From assembly GCA_937897315.1 (NCBI GenBank), contig CALCNS010000207.1:1-18023 (forward strand): 18,023 nt of DNA. Direction: 5' to 3'. Positions 1 to 6,638 of this stretch are shown in pieces; position 1 is the first letter of the stretch; each line of letters opens with the position of its first letter. The position numbers were made by a program, and so were the translations under genes. The stretch comes from an uncultured Bacillota bacterium. Its GTDB lineage: Bacteria; Bacillota; JAAYKD01. The notes under the pieces are model-generated. The model ran no database searches, had not been told where the DNA came from, and was given only the letters and a program-made list of their open reading frames with translations.

Positions 1-157
1 CCCAACTATCGCAATATAACTGACGGCTTGATCGCCTTACAAAATACTTCCCGCATGCCAGACAGGACAGTATCGAGCCTTGCGATTCAAAATAGTCAAG
101 GTCTTCATCAACTGGTGGTGCAACATCCGCCACTATTCTTGAAAAGGTGTACCATGA
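1..157 (-). pseudogene. Fragment of a zinc-finger protein gene, paralogue of the gene at 1094-2041
   Basis: Read on the minus strand, 52 codons match the C-terminal part of the 315-aa protein encoded at 1094-2041 at roughly three residues in four. They include the shared stretch VADVAPPVDEDLD and the Cys-x2-Cys start of the zinc finger (SCLACGKYFVRRSSRQ). The match begins abruptly at a Ser-Trp pair. The codon immediately upstream is a TAG stop (158-160), and no homology continues to its right. The fragment runs off the left window edge before the last zinc-finger cysteine. It is therefore a 5'-truncated copy, at least within this window. The divergence argues for an older paralogue rather than a recent tandem duplication. 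Confidence 0.75.
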
Positions 158-282
158 CTAATTAGGGTGCACTTGTTAAGGGATTCCCAACCATATCATT
201 ACTTATACAAGTATCTTACCCTTGCTAAAAACATTTCGAATGGATTCTGAATAGAATCTAAACTTCTTGTCTCATCCATCTC
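158..282. other. Non-coding gap between two leftward accessory genes
   Basis: No gene is visible. A small inverted repeat, GATTCT-GAAT-AGAATC (243-258), lies just beyond the stop codon of the leftward gene at 283-1088 and could weakly terminate it. The T-run that follows on the minus strand is some ten bases away, so this is not a convincing terminator. Confidence 0.4.
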
Positions 283-1088
283 TCAGACAGTCTTCACGGA
301 ATCAATTCTACGTAATATAGCTTCCCGGCCAGTTCTTCTATCATCAAGGTAAAATTCTCCAGTACACAGAAGCCAGATTATTTTATCAATCTTATATGCT
401 GTGGCACCTATATCCTCACCACTTGAATTTAAGGTTTCAGCCCAGGAGAACATTACTTTGAGTACGTCTTCATCCTTGAGCTTCTCATCGGCTTTCAGAT
501 ACTTAACAACTCCATTGATATGGACATCTGGTTTAGCAAGCCATGTGCAGCCACACTCTTTCAGCCAATCACAAGTAAGTGCAAAGCCAAGACCATGAAT
601 CTGATTCGAAATTGCATAAATATCTTTAAGTTCCTTATCTGTCAGTTCTGAAAAGGCTACAAGATCTTTTATTTTCTTCTCGCCATTGTCTACGCTCAAG
701 AACTGCAAGCCGTCGTATAGTCCACGGCAGTATTTCTCCCAGTTTGATTCCTTCTTTTCTTTGCTACCGTTGTCCTTAATACCGCTTGCAAGCATGGAGT
801 TGTAGATGCTTTCCCAATCAGAGTATGTAGCAGCAGATTTTTTGTGTCAAAACCAAACAGTACTTTTTTGATGGTATTTCTATGTGTGCAGTCCTTATCG
901 TTAAACTTAATGGAGTTACGCATCATGCCACTGTTCTGTAAAGATGAACATAGCCGAAAAAGAATACTAACAGAATTGGTATTTCCCTCCGGAATAAAAT
1001 ACTTCTGTAAGGCAGACTCGTCAACTCCTGCTACTGAGGCATAGTTTACCAAATTCCGATACAGTGCTTTGTAAAGCTTTACTTGCAT
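283..1088 (-). pseudogene. HhH/GPD DNA-glycosylase-like protein, frameshifted at an A6 run
   Basis: Two overlapping minus-strand frames together make one protein of about 268 aa. The 5' part starts at the ATG at 1088 (MQVKLYKALYRN) with an AAAGGAG site that overlaps the TAA of the upstream gene at 1094. It stays open to FGFDTK. The downstream frame then carries on with SAATYSDWESIYNSMLASG and ends SVKTV at 283. The frames meet at a run of six A (minus strand, 836-841); a seventh A would restore a single reading frame. The C-terminal half contains HGLGFALTCDWLKECG followed by WLAKPDVHI, which resembles the helix-hairpin-helix and catalytic-Asp region of HhH-GPD base-excision glycosylases. That family call is tentative. 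The junction reads A AAA AAT in the first frame, a -1 slippery heptamer, so translation by ribosomal frameshifting is an alternative to gene inactivation or a sequencing error. Confidence 0.6.
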
Positions 1089-1093
1089 GGCCT

Positions 1094-2041
1094 TTACTCC
1101 TTTGTATTATTCTTTTTTCTCTTATAATGCTCTCGTGATTTCCTGTTGTTGCGCTCTGCTTGGCATTTTGGATTATTACAGTAACGCTGCCTACTGGAAT
1201 GACGAACAAAATATTCCCCACAAGCCATGCAAGTAAGGATGGACCCTTGCGAGTACATATAATCCAAATCTTCATCGACGGGAGGCGCTACATCTGCGAC
1301 CATACGAGCAAAGGTGTACCACGCTATATCAAAGACAGACTGTACATCTACACCCATTTCAATCTTCCCAGTTTTTGGATTAATTTTCAAACGCCATCGA
1401 ATGTCTGGAAACATATCAAGCACATTACTCTTGAGATCTTGGTGTTCTTTATTGAACTCACAGAGAAACTGCTCATCATTGTCAAAACGTCTGAATTTTT
1501 CAAGGAACGGCATGCTATCACAAATACGGCCTTCATAATACAGAGCTCTGCCAGCGGCCACATCGTGATTGTACCGTACTTGCATAAGAACGTCATAGTA
1601 TTCATAAGCTGACCCTAGTTTGCACAGATCTTTTACAAAATCACACACGTCAAAAGTTCCATAGCTCGTTATCTCACCGCTTAGCAGATAATCACCGTAA
1701 TTCTCCTGCTCCATCATTTGACATAGAATTTCAATATTGTAAGGCTGAATATTGTTTCGGCACCAGTCCCAGACCATATCTGTGATATCCACAGAGTAGT
1801 CTGGGGCATTTATTTTTTTATACAGATTACAAAGACCGGCCAGAAGCTCTTGACCTGTAATAGAGTAATCAGTTCCGCTTTCCGGACGTTGAAGATATGT
1901 GCAAATCGGTACAATCGTATCTTCTTTGCGCTCGTGATCATATTCCGGTACACACTCAGGGAAGCGAACTGCCTTATATATCATCTCTCCAACGCCGCCT
2001 ATCTCGGTGATGGAAAAGAACTCTGTCGGTATTTGCTTCAT
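1094..2041 (-). CDS. Zinc-finger protein of unknown function (possibly DUF6076 family)
   Basis: A 315-aa soluble protein with no signal peptide or membrane segment. The first 270 residues are not recognised. The C-terminus carries a four-cysteine zinc finger, C271-x2-C274-x13-C288-x4-C293, followed by a strongly basic tail (RNNRKSREHYKRKKNNTKE) that could bind nucleic acid. The start ATG at 2041 has an AGAAAGGG site. It is the first gene of a two-gene leftward operon: the next gene starts 5 nt after this TAA and its ribosome site overlaps the stop, implying translational coupling. Transcription probably starts at the minus-strand promoter at 2098-2126. A truncated paralogue lies at 1-157. The DUF6076 label is recalled from similar Clostridia proteins and has not been verified. 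The position beside a mobile-element switch suggests an accessory (cargo or defence) role, which is inference. Confidence 0.75.
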   Translation of the reverse strand: MKQIPTEFFSITEIGGVGEMIYKAVRFPECVPEYDHERKEDTIVPICTYLQRPESGTDYSITGQELLAGLCNLYKKINAPDYSVDITDMVWDWCRNNIQPYNIEILCQMMEQENYGDYLLSGEITSYGTFDVCDFVKDLCKLGSAYEYYDVLMQVRYNHDVAAGRALYYEGRICDSMPFLEKFRRFDNDEQFLCEFNKEHQDLKSNVLDMFPDIRWRLKINPKTGKIEMGVDVQSVFDIAWYTFARMVADVAPPVDEDLDYMYSQGSILTCMACGEYFVRHSSRQRYCNNPKCQAERNNRKSREHYKRKKNNTKE

Positions 2042-2070
2042 TTGAATTAGCCCTTTCTTACCGTTAGTCT

Positions 2071-2095
2071 TACCGATGAAAAATTAACATCGGTA
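2071..2095. promoter_or_regulatory. Palindromic operator candidate in a divergent promoter region
   Basis: TACCGATG (2071-2078) and CATCGGTA (2088-2095) are perfect 8-bp inverted repeats separated by 9 bp. The right arm overlaps the -35 box of the rightward promoter (2084-2089) and the expected start point of the leftward promoter (about 2091). A dimeric repressor bound here would block both. No repressor gene of phage type is visible in the window, so the regulator is unknown. Confidence 0.5.
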
Positions 2096-2112
2096 ATATT
2101 ATAGTCTATAAT
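2084..2112 (+). promoter_or_regulatory. Rightward sigma-A-type promoter of the replication module
   Basis: TTAACA (2084-2089), a 17-bp spacer and a perfect TATAAT (2107-2112). Transcription would start near 2119 and read the leader at 2119-2230, the 51-aa gene, and, past the terminator at 2397-2424, the excisionase and primase genes. Confidence 0.6.
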
Positions 2113-2126
2113 AGCATTGTAAACAA
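2098..2126 (-). promoter_or_regulatory. Leftward sigma-A-type promoter of the accessory operon
   Basis: On the minus strand, TTGTTT (2126-2121), a 17-bp spacer and a perfect TATAAT (2103-2098). The start would fall near 2091, about 50 nt before the ATG at 2041. It physically interleaves with the rightward promoter at 2084-2112, so the two are likely to exclude each other. Confidence 0.55.
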
Positions 2127-2230
2127 GAGCAAATGGTAAAATCTGTTCTTGAAAATCGCGGATGTCAACCTAAAGAGGATGTTTCCCGCAACCGTGGGAG
2201 CAGTCTATCGTAAGATAGGAGGTAACGTTT
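2119..2230 (+). promoter_or_regulatory. Structured 5' leader with three hairpins ahead of a short ORF
   Basis: Three stems follow each other. CAAGAGCA/TGTTCTTG (2124-2131 with 2144-2151) is 8 bp with one G-U pair. CCCGC/GTGGG (2185-2189 with 2194-2198) has an AACC loop. CTATC/GATAG (2205-2209 with 2214-2218) has a GTAA loop of the GNRA type. The last stem shares its final two bases with the AGGAGG ribosome site (2217-2222) of the ORF at 2231, so folding could limit initiation. No known riboswitch consensus was recognised. Confidence 0.45.
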
Positions 2231-2386
2231 ATGAAGGGTAGAAAAAGGCAAAAAGAAAACCGGAAGTTGAAGCATAAGGAAGAATTGATTGACAGGCGTA
2301 ATCATTGCGGAATCAAAGATCTCACAGCCTACAACGCAATGCTCCAAATCAAAACCAATGGGAAAGCCACGATCGTCCTAAAGTAA
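2231..2386 (+). CDS. Small basic protein of unknown function (51 aa)
   Basis: ATG at 2231 with a strong AGGAGG site 8 nt upstream. The product begins MKGRKRQKENRKLKHKEELI, is very lysine/arginine rich in its first half, and ends in a short hydrophobic tail (GKATIVLK). No family was recognised. It is the first gene of the rightward transcript and is immediately followed by a rho-independent terminator at 2397. It may therefore be the only product made from most transcripts and could act as a regulatory or nucleic-acid-binding peptide; that role is inference. The good ribosome site and clean placement between leader and terminator support it being a real gene. Confidence 0.6.
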   Translation: MKGRKRQKENRKLKHKEELIDRRNHCGIKDLTAYNAMLQIKTNGKATIVLK

Positions 2387-2396
2387 ACCGGAACTT

Positions 2397-2424
2397 CCAC
2401 CATACGAAAACGATGGTGGTTTTT
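2397..2424 (+). terminator. Rho-independent terminator/attenuator before the excisionase gene
   Basis: CCACCAT (2397-2403) pairs with ATGGTGG (2413-2419), and an inner CG/CG extends the stem around an AAAA loop. TTTTT (2420-2424) follows, then GTTT. It separates the 51-aa gene from the excisionase and primase genes, so downstream expression must depend on read-through or another promoter. Confidence 0.8.
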
Positions 2425-2461
2425 GTTTGCTCAAAATTCAGAAGAAAGGAGTGAATCGGAC

Positions 2462-2638
2462 ATGGATAAACAAACAATCAGTGTGCAGGAGCTTTCCTCG
2501 CAGCTCGGTATCAGTCTTCCCAAGGCATACGAACTTGTGAAGACTCCCGGTTTCCCAGTCATCCGGATAGGTACGAGAATCCTTATTCCTGTGGCTGCTT
2601 TTAAAGAATGGTTGATTATCAATTCTGCCAATGACTGA
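2462..2638 (+). CDS. xis: Excisionase-type helix-turn-helix protein
   Basis: A 58-aa protein with the layout of MerR/excisionase-family winged-helix proteins. VQELSSQLGISLPKAYELVK is the helix-turn-helix, and FPVIRIGTRILIPVAAFKEWL is the wing and final helix. The ATG at 2462 was chosen over an upstream in-frame ATG at 2423 because an AAAGGAG site lies about 10 nt before it and the upstream start would fall inside the terminator T-run. Such proteins set the direction of site-specific recombination or act as local regulators. Here the likely partners are the serine recombinase at 7097-8767 or the palindrome at 2071-2095. The symbol reflects the family; true excisionase activity is inferred. Confidence 0.75.
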   Translation: MDKQTISVQELSSQLGISLPKAYELVKTPGFPVIRIGTRILIPVAAFKEWLIINSAND

Positions 2639-2665
2639 TGCGGAGTAAAATATGACGGAAAGGAG

Positions 2666-4972
2666 GTGTGTGAACTGGATGACTTTATGCAGGAGCTGAA
2701 ACTGCAGAAAATATGGATGCTGTGGCGTTGGGGGAAAAAAGAAGATGGCAAACGCACGAAAGTGCCAATGTCAGCTAGCGGTGGACCTTGCGGCACAGAT
2801 TCCAACTGGAGCAGCTCTTGGGTAACCTATGATGAAGCTGTGAGAGCAAAGGAGAAAATTCTAAATGCCGCCGGTATCGGTTTCATAATCCCGAAAGGAT
2901 ACTACTTCATTGATATTGACAACAGAGAGCTTTCCGATCCACTTGTGCAGACGATGTTTTCCCGACATGACTCTTATGCAGAATACTCTGTCAGCGGTAC
3001 AGGCATACATCAATACGGCAAGTGCGATTTTACAAAAATCCCTACTTATATTGATAAGAAAGGCAAGCTCTGCCTTGACCGGCAGTATTACCAGAAGAAT
3101 CCGAACAACAATATGGAGCTATATATCGGAGGCATCACAAATCGCTTTGCAGTATATACCGGGAATGTTATCGAGAATAAGCCACTCCGGGAATGCACTT
3201 CTGCCATTCTTACCACGCTGGACAAAGATATGCGCAGAAAAGAAAAAGCAAATTACAGTGTAAAGCGAGACGGTAACAAGTATGACTTCGATATTATCTG
3301 TAATCTGCGTAAACAGAAAAACGGTGGAAAATTCAGCAAGCTTTATGACAATGGCGATTTCAGTGATTCTACCTCACAGTCTGAAGCGGACGCTGCACTC
3401 TGTGCATTGATTGCATTCCGTACCGGGCCAGACCCAGAGGCAATAGATTCGATATTCAAAACTTCTGCGCTGTACAGGGACAAGTGGGAACGGGATGATT
3501 ACCGGCAAAGCACAATTGAAGCTGGGATTGAAGCTTGTCAAGGCACTTTCCATAAATCCAAAATGGATCATCCGTATTTCATCAAGTTCAACGAAACGAC
3601 CGGTAAGCCGTATGTTATTGTTCCGCTTCTTGCGAAATATGTCCGGGAGCATCTTCATTATCTGCTCGTCCGGGACAACGGGAAACAGGGTCTACTAAAA
3701 TATGTATATGAAGACGGTTGTTATCGGCTTTATTCCAATGATATGCTCATGGGTTGTATTAAACAGTACATTTCCGATTACAATGAGGAACTTGTGAAAA
3801 TGGGACAGGTTTCCGAAACCTTAAATCATATCGTCACAGATCTTAATTATGTGACGCAGGACGATCTGAACGACAACGAGGATTTAATCAATTTCAGTAA
3901 CGGTCTCCTTCGGTTAGCAGAGGATGAGCTTCAGCTTTTTCCTCACAGGCCGGACGTGCTTTCAACCATTCAGATTCCTTGTGAGTGGAAAGGCGTTCCG
4001 ACACCGACACCGGTATTCGACAGTTATATTCGCACCCTCACAAATGGCGACATGGCCATAGAGCAGCTCTTGCTGGAATTCATCGGAGCCTGTATTTCAA
4101 ATGTGAAGGGCAGCCGTATGAAAAAATCACTGTTTCTTGTAGGTAATGGGGATACCGGTAAGTCTCAGCTTAAAAGCCTCGTTGAAAGGTTCCTTGGCAG
4201 AGAGAATTTTATAGGCATTGACTTGAAAGACATTGAAGCCCGTTTTGGTACAGGTGCCATCTACGGCACACGCCTCGCAGGATCCTCGGATATGAGCTTT
4301 CTTTCTGTAAGCGAGCTAAAGACCTTCAAGATGATTACTGGAGGCGATGCAATCTTTGCCGAGTTCAAAGGCTTGCAAGGATTTCAGTACACCTACAATG
4401 GTCTGTTATGGTTTTGCATGAACAAGCTGCCGAAGTTCGGAGGGGACGATGGACAGTGGGTATATGACCGAATTATGGTGGTCAACTGTCCGAATGTCAT
4501 ACCAAAGGATAAACAGGATAGAAAGCTACTCGACAAAATGTATGCCGAACGAGACGGAATTGTCTACAAGGCTGTAAAGGCTCTGCAGACCGTAATCGCA
4601 AATGGCTACTGCTTTAGTGAGACACCAAAAATTATCGAGTCAAGGCAGGAATACAAGAGCACGAACAGTACAGTCATCAGTTTCTTTGAAGAATGCATGT
4701 GCCCTTGGCAGGGCGGCACCATCAACCGGCATTGTACAACAGGCCGTATTTACAAAGTTTATCAGGCATGGTGCCGGGAAAACAATAACGGCTATGCCAA
4801 AAACACAAAAGAGTTCCGAGAGGATCTTGCAGAATATCTCAACACTACGTTTGCAGATATGACCACAAGGCAAAACGGCAATACCTATTATCGTAAATAC
4901 TCGTTGACTCTCGAGGCCAAAGAGCAGTTCAGCAAGGAATACGGCTATGACAGCACTACAGATTTCCTGTAA
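2666..4972 (+). CDS. Primase-polymerase / SF3 (D5-like) replicative helicase
   Basis: A 768-aa phage/plasmid-type replication initiator. The N-terminal primase-polymerase (AEP) module shows the metal-binding pair D83 and D85 in FIDID and a SGTGIH motif at 110-115. The C-terminal superfamily-3 helicase/D5 module has the Walker A GNGDTGKS (493-500) and a downstream NKLPKFGGDDGQWVYDR segment typical of this family. A winged-helix-like C-terminus follows. The start is uncertain: GTG at 2666 overlaps its own AAGGAGG site, a CTG at 2675 has ideal 8-nt spacing, and the first ATG is at 2687. It presumably initiates replication of the excised element. The iteron array directly after its stop codon is the likely binding site, as in staphylococcal pathogenicity islands, where ori lies beside rep. 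Confidence 0.85.
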   Translation: MCELDDFMQELKLQKIWMLWRWGKKEDGKRTKVPMSASGGPCGTDSNWSSSWVTYDEAVRAKEKILNAAGIGFIIPKGYYFIDIDNRELSDPLVQTMFSRHDSYAEYSVSGTGIHQYGKCDFTKIPTYIDKKGKLCLDRQYYQKNPNNNMELYIGGITNRFAVYTGNVIENKPLRECTSAILTTLDKDMRRKEKANYSVKRDGNKYDFDIICNLRKQKNGGKFSKLYDNGDFSDSTSQSEADAALCALIAFRTGPDPEAIDSIFKTSALYRDKWERDDYRQSTIEAGIEACQGTFHKSKMDHPYFIKFNETTGKPYVIVPLLAKYVREHLHYLLVRDNGKQGLLKYVYEDGCYRLYSNDMLMGCIKQYISDYNEELVKMGQVSETLNHIVTDLNYVTQDDLNDNEDLINFSNGLLRLAEDELQLFPHRPDVLSTIQIPCEWKGVPTPTPVFDSYIRTLTNGDMAIEQLLLEFIGACISNVKGSRMKKSLFLVGNGDTGKSQLKSLVERFLGRENFIGIDLKDIEARFGTGAIYGTRLAGSSDMSFLSVSELKTFKMITGGDAIFAEFKGLQGFQYTYNGLLWFCMNKLPKFGGDDGQWVYDRIMVVNCPNVIPKDKQDRKLLDKMYAERDGIVYKAVKALQTVIANGYCFSETPKIIESRQEYKSTNSTVISFFEECMCPWQGGTINRHCTTGRIYKVYQAWCRENNNGYAKNTKEFREDLAEYLNTTFADMTTRQNGNTYYRKYSLTLEAKEQFSKEYGYDSTTDFL

Positions 4973-4975
4973 TCC

Positions 4976-5190
4976 GGTAGCAGTTGGTAGCAGTTCAATA
5001 GCAGTAATAATCACAACTGCTACCATGAAAAACGCCCGTTTATTCTAGGTTTCGAGGCTTTAGTAGCAGTTAGTAGCAGTTCTTTCTACTTCTAAGGCAA
5101 AACTCATAAAAGTTTGTAGATATTGGTAATGCATACAAGGTTTGTAGAGAATGAGCAGCAAGCTGTGAACAACTACTACCTACTGCTACT
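4976..5190 (+). repeat. Iteron array, probable replication origin of the element
   Basis: A 10-bp unit, rGTAGCAGTT, occurs eight times within 215 bp. Direct copies are at 4976-4985, 4986-4995, 4997-5006 (AATAGCAGTA), 5062-5071 and 5072-5081. Inverted copies are at 5015-5024, 5171-5180 (AACTACTACC) and 5181-5190 (TACTGCTACT). Adjacent copies abut at one helical turn. Two clusters flank an AT-rich stretch (5082-5160) that also holds two GTTTGTAGA copies. The position 3 nt after the helicase gene stop matches satellite-island origins bound by their own Rep. Confidence 0.7.
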
Positions 5191-5373
5191 GAATGAGAGA
5201 AAAGGGAGGGTGAAGCAAATTGAACTGATAATCACATCATATAAACCGTACGGCTTGGGAACACTATATCTTCACAGCTTTCCACTACGGACAGCAGCAT
5301 AAGCTCTTGTGTAAAAAATCAGATAAGTTTTTAGGGAAATACCACCACCAATTAATTACAGGAGGAAAATAAA
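5191..5373 (+). other. Gap between the iterons and the zinc-ribbon gene
   Basis: No confident gene is visible. An AAAGGGAGG site is followed directly by GTG and a 30-codon frame (5210-5302), with spacing too tight to accept. A TTGAAC/TATAAA pair (5220-5245) has only a 14-bp spacer, so it is a poor promoter. The ribosome site for the next gene is AGGAGG near 5360. Confidence 0.4.
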
Positions 5374-5685
5374 ATGGCTAACTATCCGCTCAAAGCAATG
5401 AACAAGGAAGGAAAACTTCTTCTTCCGAACAACTCGTTTATCTCTGATGAATACGCAGAGAATAATTGTGATTTATTCTTAAGAAGCTCTGTCGAACAAG
5501 ATGAGCAAGGAAAACTGCACAAGTATTATCGGCTTCACGCCAAACATGCTCATGATACCGAAATGGCCCTGGCTTATGATATACAGTGCCCGAAATGTCG
5601 TGTTGGTATGCTAAAGCAAATTGGCAGGCAGCTCAGCTACAACGAACTGGGACTATACAGATGTCCTGTTTGTGACAAGAAATAA
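5374..5685 (+). CDS. Zinc-ribbon protein of unknown function preceding the capsid gene
   Basis: A 103-aa protein with ATG at 5374 behind a strong AGGAGG site. The N-terminal 65 residues are polar and not recognised. The C-terminus is a four-cysteine zinc ribbon, C72-P-K-C75 and C97-P-V-C100. The stop lies 14 nt before the capsid ATG, and the capsid ribosome site begins next to this stop, so the two are co-transcribed and probably translated together. In tailed phages the slot before the major capsid gene is usually held by protease or scaffold. This protein resembles neither, so a capsid-associated or nucleic-acid-binding role is only a positional guess. Confidence 0.75.
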   Translation: MANYPLKAMNKEGKLLLPNNSFISDEYAENNCDLFLRSSVEQDEQGKLHKYYRLHAKHAHDTEMALAYDIQCPKCRVGMLKQIGRQLSYNELGLYRCPVCDKK

Positions 5686-5699
5686 GGGAGGAATTGTTT

Positions 5700-6638
5700 A
5701 TGCTGACTTACACAGAAAGATTACCTTATACCGGCTCACCAGAGTATGATAAGCATTTCTGGAATTCTATGCGTGGTCATGATAGTAGTATCGAGGCGCA
5801 GTCAAAGGGGCGCAGTTCTGGAAACGGTTTGTTTGCACTGCCAAATTCGTCGGACAATAAATACATGGCTGCACTTGAAAAAGAAAGCCTGTTCCGCCAG
5901 ATTGCTACTGTCATTAAAGCATACAACTCCGGTTACCGTATCTTTGCTAAGGAAAGTAATGACTTAGCCGAGTGGGTAGCTGAAAATGACGCTTTCCCCA
6001 TTTACAATGGACTAGATGATTTCACCACCCACTCTGTGGATAGTTGGAAACTGGCAACCCTAGTTAAAATGGATGAAGCCTTTGTGCATGATGCCAGCTT
6101 TGATATTGAGAGCTATCTGATCAAACGTTTTGCCAAGAACTTTGGCAGGGCCGAGGATAACGCCTTTATTAACGGTACCGGCATTGAGATGCCCACAGGT
6201 ATTCTGCATGCCACTGGTGGAGCAGCTGTGGGTTTGACCACCGCACAAATCACCTATGATAATGTTATCGGCTTATATTTCTCGGTCAAGCCAGAATATC
6301 GTAAAAATGCGGTGTGGCTGATGAACGACAAAACTGCTCTGGCCTTGCGTACCCTCAAGGACAATGCTGGGAACTACCTCTGGCGAGACAGTGATGATAC
6401 CATACTAAGCAAAAAGGTGATGATCTCTGAGTATATGCCAGACTCAGAAGGTGGAACTAAGCCAATCGCCTTCGGGGTCTTCAGCTACTACTGGGTAATC
6501 GGGAAAAAGCCCATCGGTGTTCGCACTTTAACCGAGAAGTTTGCTCTATTAGACCAGCTTGGCTATTTGGCTTACGAGTTTCTAGACGGAAAACTGATTC
6601 GCCAAGAAGCGATTAAAGTTCTTCAAATAACCGAGTAA
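5700..6638 (+). CDS. HK97-fold phage major capsid protein, lone copy without scaffold domain
   Basis: A 312-aa protein. The ATG at 5700 has GGGAGG at 8 nt and is preferred to a TTG at 5694. HK97-family features: an N-terminal-arm/E-loop-like region (about 20-100) leading into FRQIATVIKAYNSGYRIFAK; a central EDNAFINGTG (152-161) followed by MPTGIL, the typical P-domain turn of this family; and a C-terminal FSYYWVIGKKPIGVRTLTEK segment ending in a strand-rich A-domain. The protein is close to the size of mature HK97 gp5, whereas most precursors are 380-420 aa. It thus lacks the N-terminal delta/scaffold domain and would not need maturation protease. No portal, terminase or protease gene is present nearby. 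It may be a functional capsid for a satellite-like element, a domesticated shell protein, or a leftover phage gene. Confidence 0.8.
   Translation: MLTYTERLPYTGSPEYDKHFWNSMRGHDSSIEAQSKGRSSGNGLFALPNSSDNKYMAALEKESLFRQIATVIKAYNSGYRIFAKESNDLAEWVAENDAFPIYNGLDDFTTHSVDSWKLATLVKMDEAFVHDASFDIESYLIKRFAKNFGRAEDNAFINGTGIEMPTGILHATGGAAVGLTTAQITYDNVIGLYFSVKPEYRKNAVWLMNDKTALALRTLKDNAGNYLWRDSDDTILSKKVMISEYMPDSEGGTKPIAFGVFSYYWVIGKKPIGVRTLTEKFALLDQLGYLAYEFLDGKLIRQEAIKVLQITE

Noticed and set aside
1160..1612. Plus-strand frame of 150 codons
   Set aside because: It lies antisense to the intact zinc-finger gene, has no ribosome site, and shows no recognisable product.
2119..2230. Known riboswitch or ribozyme in the leader
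   Set aside because: No match to remembered consensus elements such as c-di-GMP, purine, lysine, T-box or hammerhead; reported only as a structured leader.
4976..5190. CRISPR array
   Set aside because: The repeat unit is 10 bp, often directly abutting, in both orientations and without uniform spacers; it fits iterons instead.
5210..5302. A 30-codon frame starting with GTG after AAAGGGAGG
   Set aside because: The GTG touches the ribosome site, the frame is short, and no family or conserved pattern was recognised.
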